Shown: one piece after another, positions 45,383 to 54,994 of the stretch | How positions within the stretch are numbered: the first letter of the stretch is position 1 | Layout: each line of letters starts with the position of its first letter | Assembly (NCBI GenBank): GCA_945895375.1 | Contig: CAMDEE010000001.1 | Span: 218,248-282,247 of the forward strand | Reading direction: 5' to 3' | Origin: Auritidibacter sp. Marseille-P8566 | Lineage (GTDB): Bacteria > Actinomycetota > Actinomycetes > Actinomycetales > Microbacteriaceae | DNA length: 64,000 nt | Made by a program: the position numbers and the translations under genes | Notes under the pieces: generated by a model | What the model was told of the DNA's origin: nothing | What the model saw: the letters and a program-made list of their open reading frames with translations, nothing else | Database searches by the model: none

Positions 45383-45479
45383 AATGGCAGAACAAAACAG
45401 AAATGTTGAGACAAAAGGTAGGTACCCCTACTTGCATCAAACAGTCTGGTCGAAAAACAGCTAGGTGTCGCTTCATTCA

Positions 45480-45485
45480 TATAAT
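45480..45485 (+). promoter_or_regulatory. -10 box before the DUF4287 gene
   Basis: A perfect TATAAT lies 25 nt before the ATG at 45511. The -35 region is not recognisable, so the assignment rests on the -10 box alone. Confidence 0.4.
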
Positions 45486-45510
45486 CCATGAGTGACATTA
45501 GTGTTTGACA

Positions 45511-45717
45511 ATGGCAGAACCAGTAAAAGGACCTAAGAGTTACTTTCCTTCAATTGAAGCTAAGTACGGTAAACCAATTACCTTTTGGATGAAAGAACTC
45601 AAAAAGGTCAAAGATCTCAAGCACCTGGAACAGGTGAACTTCCTCAAAGTGACTCATGAAATGGGTCACGGCCACGCCAATGCCTTAGTTGCCGTCTTTA
45701 GAGCAGAGAACCCCTAA
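45511..45717 (+). CDS. DUF4287 protein
   Basis: I use ATG 45511 (MAEPVKGPKSYFPSIEAKYG) instead of the TTG two codons earlier. KPITFWMKELKKVKDLKHLE and THEMGHGHANALVAVFR are typical of DUF4287, a short helical domain of unknown function common in actinobacteria. It ends 55 nt before the ugd start. Confidence 0.85.
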   Translation: MAEPVKGPKSYFPSIEAKYGKPITFWMKELKKVKDLKHLEQVNFLKVTHEMGHGHANALVAVFRAENP

Positions 45718-45772
45718 ATCAATTATTCGTTTTTCAGAAGACGTCAATATCGGACTAGGTAGACTTGGATTT

Positions 45773-47089
45773 ATGTCATTAAAAATTTCAGTAATAGGTC
45801 TTGGATATCTTGGCGCAACACATTGCGTGGCCATGTCCAAACTCGGTCACACAGTAATAGGTATCGAGCCAAACCAAGCCAAGATTGACAGCCTAAAATC
45901 AGGTCACGCAGGATTCTTTGAGCCAGGTCTTGATGAAGAACTTGCTAAGCAAATTGCTTCAGGCCGTCTAACTTTCCAAAGTTCACACGATGAAGGCTCA
46001 AGAGATGTCGATGTTCACTTCATTTGTGTTGGAACACCGCAGAAAGATGGGTCTCTTGCAGCGGACACTTCTTATCTGCACTCGGCAATCAAAGACCTAG
46101 CACCGTACCTATCCAAAGACGCAGTTGTTGCAGGTAAGTCAACAGTTCCGGTTGGCACAGCAGCGCTTCTGACAATAGAGCTAACTAACCTTGCTGGCTT
46201 CGCTCCAAACCTTGCTTGGAATCCAGAGTTCCTAAGAGAAGGAACAGCGCTTGAGGATTCACTAAATCCTGATCGACTGGTTGTTGGTGTTACTAACCAA
46301 CATTCTGAAGACAAACTTCGTGAAGTATTCGCTCCGATGATTTCATCCGGAATTCCATTTATTGTGACAGACCTGGCAACAGCAGAATTAGTAAAAGCTG
46401 CTGCTAACGCCTTTCTGGCAACCAAAATCTCATTCATTAACGCTATGGCTGAGATCGCTGAAGTTTCAGGGGCAGATGCAACTCAACTAGCAACCGCTAT
46501 TGGCTACGACGAACGTATTGGTAACAAGTTCCTACGTAACGGTGTTGGCTTTGGTGGGGGATGTCTACCTAAAGACATTAGAGCGCTTATGGCTAGAGCA
46601 GAAGAACTTGGCGTTGGTCAATCAGTTGCTTACCTAAAAGAAATAGACAAGATCAACATTCGTAGGCGTGATCGGGTAATTGACATGTTGACTCAAGAAC
46701 TTGGCACCCTCAAGGGTAAGAAGGTCTTGGTCTTAGGAGCAGCTTTCAAGCCAGACAGCGATGATGTCAGAGACTCACCAGCATTAGAAATTGCATCATT
46801 GATTCAAGGAGCTGGAGCAACGGCCGTTGTTCACGACCCGATTGCTCTATCGGGTGTGAACAAAAAGCATCCCGAACTTACTACCCAGCAAGATTTGATG
46901 AAAGCTTTCGATGGAGTTGACGCTGTTGTTCTAGCTACAGAGTGGCAAGAATATCGCCAGTTGGACCCTGCAACTGTCTCAGGTGTTGCCAATAAGTTGA
47001 TCATCGACGGTAGAAATGTCCTAGACATAGCAAAGTGGCAGCAAGCCGGTTTTAAGGTCTTAGCATTAGGTAAGACAATAAAAAACTAA
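45773..47089 (+). CDS. ugd: UDP-glucose/GDP-mannose 6-dehydrogenase
   Basis: The ATG at 45773 (MSLKISVIGLGYLGATHCVA) is the family start; the 28-residue extension in the track is discarded. The NAD fold is GLGYLG, the catalytic Cys is in GVGFGGGCLPKDIRAL, and LGAAFKPDSDDVRDSPAL marks the C-terminal domain. It oxidises UDP-glucose (or a related sugar nucleotide) to the uronic acid, a precursor for the exopolysaccharide locus at 49-56 kb, together with GalU. Confidence 0.93.
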   Translation: MSLKISVIGLGYLGATHCVAMSKLGHTVIGIEPNQAKIDSLKSGHAGFFEPGLDEELAKQIASGRLTFQSSHDEGSRDVDVHFICVGTPQKDGSLAADTSYLHSAIKDLAPYLSKDAVVAGKSTVPVGTAALLTIELTNLAGFAPNLAWNPEFLREGTALEDSLNPDRLVVGVTNQHSEDKLREVFAPMISSGIPFIVTDLATAELVKAAANAFLATKISFINAMAEIAEVSGADATQLATAIGYDERIGNKFLRNGVGFGGGCLPKDIRALMARAEELGVGQSVAYLKEIDKINIRRRDRVIDMLTQELGTLKGKKVLVLGAAFKPDSDDVRDSPALEIASLIQGAGATAVVHDPIALSGVNKKHPELTTQQDLMKAFDGVDAVVLATEWQEYRQLDPATVSGVANKLIIDGRNVLDIAKWQQAGFKVLALGKTIKN

Positions 47090-47098
47090 GGAAGAACC

Positions 47099-48586
47099 AT
47101 GACCACTGTCATGCATTTCATCAACGGCAAACAAGTTGCCAATTCATCAACTAGAAATGGTAATGTCTTCAATCCTGCAAAGGGTGAAATTACAAAACAT
47201 GTTGCACTGGCTGAAACCAAAGATGCTAAAGCAGCTATTCAAGCAGCAGTTGATGCATATCCTGCTTGGCGAGACACATCTCTTACTAAGCGTCAACAGA
47301 TCATGTTTGCCTTCAGAGAGATTCTGAATGCTAACAAAGAAGAACTTGCAGCCATTGTCACTGAAGAACACGGTAAGACCCTGCCTGATGCTCTAGGTGA
47401 AGTAACCAGAGGACTTGAAGTTGTTGAGTATGCAACATCTATGGCTAGTCACCTCAAGGGTTCTTATAGCGAACAGGTTTCAACTTCTATTGATGTTTAC
47501 TCAATCAAGCAATCTCTCGGTGTTGTTGGAATCATTAGCCCATTTAACTTTCCAGCTATGGTGCCAATGTGGTTCTTCCCAATTGCCCTGGCAGCAGGCA
47601 ACACAGTAGTTCTCAAGCCTTCAGAGAAGAATCCATCAGCTGCTATCTGGATGGCTGAAAAACTCAAGCAGGCAGGTTTACCTGATGGTGTATTCAATGT
47701 TCTTCAAGGTGACAAGGTCGCTGTTGATGAACTACTGACCAACAGCGATGTTCAAGCCATCAGCTTTGTTGGTTCAACCCCTATTGCTAAATACGTTTAT
47801 GAAACAGGAACTGCTCACGGCAAGAGAGTTCAAGCACTAGGTGGAGCGAAGAACCATATGCTAGTTCTTCCTGATGCAGATCTAGAACTGGTAGCTGACT
47901 CAGCAATCAACGCAGGCTTTGGTTCAGCGGGAGAGCGCTGCATGGCGATCTCCGTTGTTATTGCTGTTGAACCTATAGCCGATGCACTGATTGAAAAGAT
48001 CAAGACCAGAATGAGTTCTCTCAAGGTAGGAGATGGAACACGTAACTGCGACATGGGTCCACTTGTTACTAAGGAACACAGAGACAAGGTTGCTTCATAC
48101 ATCGACATTGCTATTGCCGATAAAGCAACAGTGGTTGTGGATGGTAGAGGCATTGAAGTTGATGGTGATGCCAACGGCTTCTGGCTTGGACCTACGCTGA
48201 TTGATAACGTTCCAACGAGCTCAAGAGTCTATAAAGATGAGATCTTTGGTCCAGTGCTTTCTGTTGTTAGGGTTGCAAGTTACGAAGAAGGTTTAAAGCT
48301 GATCAACGATGGTGCCTACGGCAATGGAACAGCTATCTTCACTAATGACGGTGGAGCAGCTAGAAGATTCCAGAATGAAGTTGAAGTTGGAATGATTGGC
48401 ATCAACGTTCCTATTCCGGTTCCAGTTGCTTACTATTCCTTTGGTGGTTTCAAGAGCTCACTATTTGGTGATACTAAAGCCCACGGCATGCAGGGTGTGC
48501 ACTTTTATACCAGGGAAAAGACAGTCACCAGCAGATGGCTCGACCCTAGCCATGGCGGTATAAACCTAGGCTTCCCACAGAACTAA
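47099..48586 (+). CDS. mmsA: CoA-acylating methylmalonate-semialdehyde dehydrogenase
   Basis: The 495-residue aldehyde dehydrogenase has ISPFNFPAMVPMWFFPIALA and VLKPSEKNPSA. The catalytic Cys lies in GSAGERCMAIS, and EVEVGMIGINVPIPVPVAYYSFGG is characteristic of MmsA/IolA. It converts methylmalonate or malonate semialdehyde to propionyl- or acetyl-CoA in valine or inositol breakdown. No other gene of either pathway is adjacent. It starts 9 nt after ugd. Confidence 0.92.
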   Translation: MTTVMHFINGKQVANSSTRNGNVFNPAKGEITKHVALAETKDAKAAIQAAVDAYPAWRDTSLTKRQQIMFAFREILNANKEELAAIVTEEHGKTLPDALGEVTRGLEVVEYATSMASHLKGSYSEQVSTSIDVYSIKQSLGVVGIISPFNFPAMVPMWFFPIALAAGNTVVLKPSEKNPSAAIWMAEKLKQAGLPDGVFNVLQGDKVAVDELLTNSDVQAISFVGSTPIAKYVYETGTAHGKRVQALGGAKNHMLVLPDADLELVADSAINAGFGSAGERCMAISVVIAVEPIADALIEKIKTRMSSLKVGDGTRNCDMGPLVTKEHRDKVASYIDIAIADKATVVVDGRGIEVDGDANGFWLGPTLIDNVPTSSRVYKDEIFGPVLSVVRVASYEEGLKLINDGAYGNGTAIFTNDGGAARRFQNEVEVGMIGINVPIPVPVAYYSFGGFKSSLFGDTKAHGMQGVHFYTREKTVTSRWLDPSHGGINLGFPQN

Positions 48587-48645
48587 ACCCTCGGGAATAA
48601 ATCCCACCTAGCTAGTGTTCTATTACTCGACTAGGAGAAATATAC

Positions 48646-49011
48646 ATGTGGATTTTTACCAAGAACGGTTTTGTAAGTGCAGTAAGAAAGAATGCTCACC
48701 CAGATGTTCTAACCATCAGGACTAGAGACAAAGAATCATTAGCAGAGCTAATTGATCTAACTGGGGCAGAGTTAGCTAAATCACCAGATGGTGATTACCC
48801 GTATCGAATCTTTGTGAAGCCAGAAGTTTTTGCAGAGTGGCTATCAACTTCAGCTCTGGATATTGATTACGACAACTTCAAGAGCAAAGTCGCAAAGGTT
48901 CGCGGCAATGCATTCACAGCATCACTACACAATGTTTGGTCAGCCATGCTCAACGTTGAAGACGAAGATGCTAGAGACGGTGAAGCACACTATGTGGATC
49001 CAAACAACTAG
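48646..49011 (+). CDS. hypothetical actinobacterial protein
   Basis: The 121-residue soluble protein begins MWIFTKNGFVSAVRKNAHPD and contains LTIRTRDKESLAEL, YRIFVKPEVFAEW and ALDIDYDNFKSKVAK. I know this as a conserved type of unknown function with alternating strands and helices. AGGAGAA precedes the ATG. It overlaps the convergent GH16 gene by 4 nt. Confidence 0.75.
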   Translation: MWIFTKNGFVSAVRKNAHPDVLTIRTRDKESLAELIDLTGAELAKSPDGDYPYRIFVKPEVFAEWLSTSALDIDYDNFKSKVAKVRGNAFTASLHNVWSAMLNVEDEDARDGEAHYVDPNN

Positions 49012-50435
49012 TCAGTAGTAGGAGCTGATCCATATCCACTGACGCTGTAGTAACGAACGTAATCAATGTCGAACATAGCCTTGCCGTAACCACTGGCAAT
49101 CTTGCCACCGTAGGTTCCACCCATAGCTAGGTTCAGAATCAAGTACATCTTCGGAGTTACTCCAGTTGCACTTGGGCCAAATGGCCAGTTAGCTAAACCA
49201 GTCTGAGTCTTCTTCAAAACAAATGTTGTCTTGCCATTGAAAGAGAAAGTAACTTCGTTTGGCAACCAAAGCATTCCATAGGTGTGGAATTCGTTTGACA
49301 AAGGAGCAGTGTGGTTATGACCACCACTCTTGTACTCGTGGAAGCCCAAGTTGTTTTGGTAGTGAGCAGCAGAAGTTGATCTCGTTGGGTTGTTTCCCGC
49401 GTATTCCATGATGTCCAACTCACCAGATCTTGGCCAAGGAACTGTTCCAATGTTGCTGCCTAGCGTCCAGAAGGCTGGCCAGGTTCCGCCACCAACAGGC
49501 ATCTTCATTTTTGCTTCGAAGTATCCGTAGGTGAAGTGCTTCTTGCCCTGAGTAGTGAACTTTCCAGAAGTCCAGTTTCTGTGGTTATGGATACAGTTAG
49601 GCTCTGCAAGTTTTGTTGATGCAGTGATAGTCATAATGCCGTTACCATCCTGCTTAATCGCACAAGCAGCGTACGACTGTGATTCTTTGTTACCCCAACC
49701 ACAACCCGGTGGCAGTCCACAACCATCACCGGTTTCGATAACCCAGTTGTCGGTTGATGGGCCTTCGCCAGCTGATCCATCAAATTCTTCTGACCAAAGT
49801 AGAGTCTTCTCCAGTGAGTCAATCGGGATTGTGATCGATACGTTTCGAGTTTCATTTGGAGCTGCAGCATACTGAGCGTCCCCAGGGCTACTTGCCACGA
49901 TAGTGCAGTCTCCAATCGCAATAGCCTTCAGATAGTTGCCGTTCACAATTTCACAAACAGTGGGTGTAGTTGTGCCGAAGAAGACGTCGCCACCAGCTGG
50001 AAGAGCAAAAAGTTTCTGATCAGCTTCACCGATCATCATGTCATCAGGTTGGCCAAAGAAGATTGAGTTCTCAAACATAAGAACTTTAGTCTTAGCTCTA
50101 ACTACGACTGCCGCTGATGCGCGAGTTCCCTTCATTCCATAAACACTGAATGCATAGGAAGTGTTTTGTCTAAGACCGGTGAAGCGGAAAGACTTTGCTG
50201 TTGCAGATGCAGTTTTTGTAATTTTCTGTGAACCAGCAGAAGCAACAATCTTGACGCCAGTGACTTTGCCTTTAGCAAAAGCAGTCCAAGTAAGAGTGGC
50301 TGTAGTAGGTGTAGTAACAACAGCTACCTTGGTTGGTTTAGAAACAGCAGTTACCGCACTTGCGTCTATACCAAGAATTCCGATGGTTAGAGCTGCAAGC
50401 AAAAGGGAAGCGGATGCTTTCTTAGTTGTTTTCAT
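49008..50435 (-). CDS. secreted glycoside hydrolase family 16 (glucanase-like) with FN3 domain
   Basis: A signal peptide (about 1-30) is followed by a fibronectin III domain (about 32-115), a second beta domain (about 120-205) and a GH16 catalytic domain (about 210-470). The active-site motif is GELDIMEYAG, with Glu339 as nucleophile and Glu344 as acid/base. SGKFTTQGKKHFTYGYFEAKMK and MYLILNLAMGG are family segments. Likely cuts a beta-1,3/1,4-linked polymer or trims the exopolysaccharide, as ExoK does in the succinoglycan system. Confidence 0.92.
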   Translation of the reverse strand: MKTTKKASASLLLAALTIGILGIDASAVTAVSKPTKVAVVTTPTTATLTWTAFAKGKVTGVKIVASAGSQKITKTASATAKSFRFTGLRQNTSYAFSVYGMKGTRASAAVVVRAKTKVLMFENSIFFGQPDDMMIGEADQKLFALPAGGDVFFGTTTPTVCEIVNGNYLKAIAIGDCTIVASSPGDAQYAAAPNETRNVSITIPIDSLEKTLLWSEEFDGSAGEGPSTDNWVIETGDGCGLPPGCGWGNKESQSYAACAIKQDGNGIMTITASTKLAEPNCIHNHRNWTSGKFTTQGKKHFTYGYFEAKMKMPVGGGTWPAFWTLGSNIGTVPWPRSGELDIMEYAGNNPTRSTSAAHYQNNLGFHEYKSGGHNHTAPLSNEFHTYGMLWLPNEVTFSFNGKTTFVLKKTQTGLANWPFGPSATGVTPKMYLILNLAMGGTYGGKIASGYGKAMFDIDYVRYYSVSGYGSAPTTD

Positions 50436-50651
50436 TTTCTATACCTAACTAGTGACCACGAGAAACTAAAAGTGTTTGACCTAAGTTCTGCACTAGATGG
50501 GGCGAATTCAGTGCGAAAAATGAGGTCCTTTGAAAGCAAAGCGTTTCGCACAAAACGCAAGGTTTATAGAAGTCTAACTGCATGAAAAGGGATATAAAGA
50601 GGACTATTGATCAATATTGGCTAAGGTTTTCAGCCTTCTATCAGATTGGTT

Positions 50652-51440
50652 CTAGCGCTTGAAGATGAACTTGAGCCAGGTCCCGAAGGTAAGGCCTTTG
50701 CCTATTTTCCTGAATCCAAAGGCTGCTCTGACCATGTAAGGCAGAGTCCTATTGCCCTTGAAGGCTCGATCAAAGATGAGCGCTCTAGCCTTACGGTCAC
50801 GTTCAGTTCCCCAGCCGCTACCTGAGCTATCGGTTGGGTGGGTAGCCAACACTATTGGCACAAAGTCACAGCGAACCCCAGCGACCACTAAATCGCAGAT
50901 AAAGATGTATTCATCTCCTAGATAAGTAGTCTCAGCACCAGCCCCAAAGTCTTCATCGAAAAGGACTCCAGCGTTTCTTACCTGCTCAAGGTTCACAATC
51001 ATCTCGTAGGTGGCAGCCTTGGCGCTGTTGATCTTGTTTAGAGATTCAACCTTCGAAGGGTAAGACTTTCTTAGCTTTCCTGTTTCATCTACTGCTTGAC
51101 CTAGAAGCAATCCAGCCCCAGTTCGCTCTAAGTAAGCAATCGCTTCTTCAAGACCTGCCTTGTTGAAGGTGATGTCATCGTCAGAAAACACAACGTATTT
51201 ACCCTTGGCGTTCTTCAATATCTGGTTACGTATCTTGGTAACCCCAATACCTGCGAAGGAAAGAAGTTCAACGTTATTGCCGGTAGGTGCTTTAGCTAGC
51301 TGTTCTGCTGCTGGTAATTCTTCGTTGCCACTTTGAACAGTGATTAGAACATCCCAGTCAGGATGGTTTGTTAGATCTGGTAATTGAATGTTAGACAAAC
51401 GGCTAGCAAGAGTGCTGTATCCGAAAGTTAGTGCGGGCAT
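50652..51440 (-). CDS. glycosyltransferase family 2-like protein
   Basis: The GT-A pattern includes NHPDWDVLITVQSGNEE, KIRNQILKNAKGKYVVFSDD with the DDD metal site (FSDDDITF), and GAGAETTYLGDEYIF for the acceptor side. The C-terminal part is basic and may touch the membrane. It is the last gene of the minus-strand exopolysaccharide operon, 6 nt after the membrane protein gene. Donor and acceptor unknown. Confidence 0.82.
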   Translation of the reverse strand: MPALTFGYSTLASRLSNIQLPDLTNHPDWDVLITVQSGNEELPAAEQLAKAPTGNNVELLSFAGIGVTKIRNQILKNAKGKYVVFSDDDITFNKAGLEEAIAYLERTGAGLLLGQAVDETGKLRKSYPSKVESLNKINSAKAATYEMIVNLEQVRNAGVLFDEDFGAGAETTYLGDEYIFICDLVVAGVRCDFVPIVLATHPTDSSGSGWGTERDRKARALIFDRAFKGNRTLPYMVRAAFGFRKIGKGLTFGTWLKFIFKR

Positions 51441-51446
51441 TAACGT

Positions 51447-52268
51447 TTAGCCCAGTTCGTCTTCATCATCGGTCTTTACAGGCTTACCCTTGTTGCCGTT
51501 CTCACTCAAAGTCTTTGCTCGAGCAAAGCGCATCAGAGATCCACTGGTTTGACCTAGGTTATTGTTCTGCATTCTGAAACCAAGGAAGAGCATGACAGCG
51601 TCGGCAGGACCAAGAGCACCTTGCAAGCTGAAAATCAGCAGTGCACTAAGTGAGATAACAAAAGCAGCATTCGCAACCAAAGTTCCCAGTTCAGCGGATT
51701 TGATTCGAGCAGCTACTTTGGCAAAAGCAGTAACCGGTTCTTTATTTCTCTGAGCTAGAGCAAAAGCTTCTTGGGTTGCTGTCTGCTTGATGAACATGTA
51801 TTTGATAATTACCATCGTGGTTAGGATCAACAAAACATTGACTAAACCTGACTGCCAATTCACAACAACGAAGAACGTTCCTAGAACAAGAATCTGAGTG
51901 AAGGTGTGTAGCAGGTTATTTGTTTCAAAGGTAAGAGCCCAGTCCCATGACTCACTCATCTTGCTTCTGGTACCTGGTCTTGAACTTAGTGCTTCGTTGA
52001 ATACCTTTACGCGGTAAGTCTTCTGCCAGTAGGTCGCAATGTGTGAAACACCAAACAAGCTTAGGAACATTACGAAGTTCACAACCAGAGTTTCAAACGG
52101 TAAATCCTTACCATCCAAAATCAAGTTGCTGAAGATACGAATTACAAATAGTTGCGATAGCGGAACGATAGTTGCAATAGCAGCAAGACCGATAGCCTGC
52201 TTACGATGCTTTCCCTTAGGAAATAGCGCAAGAAAAGTCTTGAGGACTATGCGCACTAAATAAAACAT
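51447..52268 (-). CDS. membrane protein resembling an ABC exporter membrane domain, without ATPase
   Basis: About five to six helices (AIGLAAIATIVPLSQLFVI, VLGTFFVVVNWQSGLVNVL and others) with a long cytoplasmic stretch between them resemble the membrane half of ABC exporters. The nucleotide-binding domain is absent: 273 residues with no Walker motif. The C-terminus is charged. Either an ATPase is encoded elsewhere or the domain has another role in polysaccharide export. Family assignment is uncertain. Confidence 0.6.
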   Translation of the reverse strand: MFYLVRIVLKTFLALFPKGKHRKQAIGLAAIATIVPLSQLFVIRIFSNLILDGKDLPFETLVVNFVMFLSLFGVSHIATYWQKTYRVKVFNEALSSRPGTRSKMSESWDWALTFETNNLLHTFTQILVLGTFFVVVNWQSGLVNVLLILTTMVIIKYMFIKQTATQEAFALAQRNKEPVTAFAKVAARIKSAELGTLVANAAFVISLSALLIFSLQGALGPADAVMLFLGFRMQNNNLGQTSGSLMRFARAKTLSENGNKGKPVKTDDEDELG

Positions 52269-52295
52269 TTATTTCCTTCGCTTAACACTTCTGGT

Positions 52296-54041
52296 CTAAA
52301 GGTAACTTAGACCCTTAACAATTGCTGCTTCAACTTCGTCTAACTTTTCAGAAGAAATCTTGTGATCTGTGGTGATATTCTCAAAATCAATCTTTTGGAA
52401 GTCCAAACCAACAGGAATCGGGTTTATAGAAGCAAGGCCAACCCCCTGAGCGTAGTCACCATACTTGATGCCGTTACCGTGCACTGAATCTTCGAAGCCT
52501 TCGAAAGTGACCAGCGCACAAGGAATGCCGTATGACTGGCAAGTAATAAAGATATGCATTGCAGAGGTAACAACTCTGTCGTAGGTGTTAAGTGTTTCCA
52601 CCAATACCTTGATGTCATCTGGGTGTGACATGAAGATATCTAGCTCATCCATGTTTGGATCTAGGGTTAGTGGAATTGGCTTGTGAGTGAAGTGACGAAC
52701 AAGAGCAACGCGACCATTGGTCTTGTTTCTTTCGACTGGGAAAATTCTTGAGATTAGAACGCCAGGGTCACCGAAGCTTTCAACTGTTGGGCCGCCTGAT
52801 TCTTTAACAACGCGAGCGGTAACCGGACCTCTGACAGAAACATACCTAGCGCTCTTAGCAAGAGTTAGTTCATCGGTTGAGATACCGGTCCCAACAACAA
52901 CTGAGTTTGGCTTAATGAATCTACCAATAGAGCCAAGACCAATCATGTGATCTTTGATTGCTAAGCGAACCGGAGACTGGAAGATAACTTTTTTGTCTGT
53001 GTAGTGGCTAACAATCAGTGGTGAAAGCCAGTCACCAAAGTTACCTGGGAATGGCTTAGCCCACCATGCAAGGTTGATGGCAGAACTAGATGGCTTACTT
53101 GCATAGTGCAAGAAACTGATCGATGCTGAAACAGAGTTCATCTCTGCCTGAGTAAGAAGATATTTCTCTTCAAACAGGTTCTTCATCTCGTTGAACTTTT
53201 CAACCTGCCCAGCTTGAGCAGCTAACTGAAGGTCATCAGAGATCTTCTTACGCTTCTGGAACTCAGGGTTTGAGGTGACAGCTGTTAGCTTGCCGGTGAT
53301 ACCTAGGGTGTCTGCAAGTAGACGAATGCGGTTAGAAGTTCTTGGAGGTAACTTGCGTTCAATCTTCTTAGCAAGGTTTAGTGCCTTCTTGCGAAGACCA
53401 GAGTTGTTGGCTTTGTGCTGTTCCACTTTGCCCTTGAAGTCTTCAACGTTTCCGCTGGCACCAAACTTGAAGAACGCATTTCTTGAAGCATCGCTTGTGG
53501 TTCCCATGCCAACAACAGCATTAGAAGGAATGATTTGGAAAGTCATGTTGTCGCAGTTAGCTTTCCAAGCTTCTTCCATGAAGTAATCATCGGTTGCTTT
53601 GATTGTTGAGACTTTTTCTAGGTCAGCCGCTTCTTGAATCATCTTGCGAGCAAGAGGGGTTGTGTTAACACCCCAGAATGAAGGCTCCCAGAATCTTGAA
53701 CGTCTTTCATAACCAATGGTTAGTGGGGAAGAGTAACCTCTTTGGAAACCTACGATGTCTGCTGAAGTATTAAAGATGTAATCAGGTAGCTCCAAGATCA
53801 TGCAGTCAACATCCATCCAGAAGACTTTCTTATCTGGATTAGCTGCACAAACTTCAGCTAGGAAAGGAACTTTCTTACGGCAGATGTCTGCCCAGTCCTC
53901 TCCCTCTTTCTTTTCAATCTCACGAAGCACATACTCAACACCTAGCTCTTCAAGGTTCTTAGCTAGACGTTCACCGTGAGCACGGTAGTAATCATCGGCT
54001 GTGTAAAAAGAGCAGACAACTACATTCAGGTTTGAAGCCAT
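52296..54041 (-). CDS. glycosyltransferase-like domain fused to polysaccharide pyruvyltransferase
   Basis: Residues about 1-200 look like a sugar-nucleotide transferase fold (FWMDVDCMILELPDYIF with the DxD, WEPSFWGVNTTPLARKM, ATDDYFMEEA). After a helical linker (about 200-310), residues about 325-560 match polysaccharide pyruvyltransferases (FPGNFGDWLSPLIVSHY, VVGTGIS, VRGPVTARVV, FGDPGVL, YDRVVTSAMHIFITCQSYGIPC). It could add a sugar and pyruvyl-ketal caps to the polysaccharide, as ExoV does in succinoglycan. Confidence 0.8.
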   Translation of the reverse strand: MASNLNVVVCSFYTADDYYRAHGERLAKNLEELGVEYVLREIEKKEGEDWADICRKKVPFLAEVCAANPDKKVFWMDVDCMILELPDYIFNTSADIVGFQRGYSSPLTIGYERRSRFWEPSFWGVNTTPLARKMIQEAADLEKVSTIKATDDYFMEEAWKANCDNMTFQIIPSNAVVGMGTTSDASRNAFFKFGASGNVEDFKGKVEQHKANNSGLRKKALNLAKKIERKLPPRTSNRIRLLADTLGITGKLTAVTSNPEFQKRKKISDDLQLAAQAGQVEKFNEMKNLFEEKYLLTQAEMNSVSASISFLHYASKPSSSAINLAWWAKPFPGNFGDWLSPLIVSHYTDKKVIFQSPVRLAIKDHMIGLGSIGRFIKPNSVVVGTGISTDELTLAKSARYVSVRGPVTARVVKESGGPTVESFGDPGVLISRIFPVERNKTNGRVALVRHFTHKPIPLTLDPNMDELDIFMSHPDDIKVLVETLNTYDRVVTSAMHIFITCQSYGIPCALVTFEGFEDSVHGNGIKYGDYAQGVGLASINPIPVGLDFQKIDFENITTDHKISSEKLDEVEAAIVKGLSYL

Positions 54042-54061
54042 TAAAGATTTCCTTGCTTACT

Positions 54062-54955
54062 TTAGATTTCGTTGTTGAACTCGTGGAGCCAAGTGCGTAG
54101 GTCTTGTCCAATGTCTTCACGATCAACACCTAGACGAAGAGTTGCCTTGATGAAGTCCAGCTTGTCACCAGTGTCATAACGTCTTCCCTTGAAGACGACT
54201 CCTAGAACACCACCTGCTCGCTCTGGGTTCTGTGCTGCAGTCATTAGAGCATCAGTCAGTTGAATCTCGCCACCACGACCCGGTTCAGTTTCTTCAAGGA
54301 TTTCAAAAATCTCTGGACGTAGAACGTATCTACCAATCACAGCAAGGTTTGATGGTGCTTCATCGTTCTTCGGCTTTTCAACAAGTCCGGTAATTCGAAC
54401 AACACCGTCTTCAACTTCACCATCGGTAACAGCACAACCATATAGATGTATTTGCGATGGATCTACTTCCATCAGAGCAACAACGTTCTCACCAGTTGAC
54501 TCATGAACTTCAAGCATCCTAGAAAGTAAGACATCTCTCGAATCCATGACGTCATCACCTAGAAGCAATGCGAAAGAGTGATCAGCAATGTGCGCTTTTC
54601 CTCTTAGCACTGCGTGACCTAGACCTCTAGGGTCTCCCTGTCTTACATAGTGAATGTTTGCAAGTTCTGAAGAAGCCATAACTTTGGCTAGACGATCCTT
54701 GTCACCTTTTAGTTCAAGGTTCATTTCAAGTTCGGCTACGCGGTCAAAGTGGTTCTCCAGAGCGTTCTTGTTTCGACCTGTGATCATTAAGATATCTTGT
54801 AGCCCTGCTTCAACAGCTTCCTCAACTACATATTGAATGACTGGCTTATCAATCAGCGGCAACATCTCTTTAGGCATGGCCTTAGTTGCAGGTAGGAAAC
54901 GAGTACCTAATCCGGCTACCGGAATAACGGCTTTAGTTACTTTGAATTTTGACAT
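54062..54955 (-). CDS. galU: UTP-glucose-1-phosphate uridylyltransferase
   Basis: GalU makes UDP-glucose. Motifs: IPVAGLGTRFLPATKAMPKEMLP, VIQYVVEEAVEAG, RQGDPRGLGHAVLRG, LLGDDVMD, VEKPKNDEAPSNLA and GRRYDTGDKLDF. Length 297 is normal. It sits inside the exopolysaccharide operon (20 nt from the fusion gene) and feeds it and Ugd with substrate. Confidence 0.96.
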   Translation of the reverse strand: MSKFKVTKAVIPVAGLGTRFLPATKAMPKEMLPLIDKPVIQYVVEEAVEAGLQDILMITGRNKNALENHFDRVAELEMNLELKGDKDRLAKVMASSELANIHYVRQGDPRGLGHAVLRGKAHIADHSFALLLGDDVMDSRDVLLSRMLEVHESTGENVVALMEVDPSQIHLYGCAVTDGEVEDGVVRITGLVEKPKNDEAPSNLAVIGRYVLRPEIFEILEETEPGRGGEIQLTDALMTAAQNPERAGGVLGVVFKGRRYDTGDKLDFIKATLRLGVDREDIGQDLRTWLHEFNNEI

Positions 54956-54994
54956 GGGGATATTTGTTCCAATCGGTTCATGACAAGTCTAGTT

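Noticed and set aside
45384-45463. 26-codon ORF starting ATGGCAGAACAAAAC before the DUF4287 gene
   Set aside because: It has the same first codons as the DUF4287 gene (ATGGCAGAAC) but no ribosome-binding site or hydrophobic or conserved pattern. Probably chance, although a small duplication is possible.
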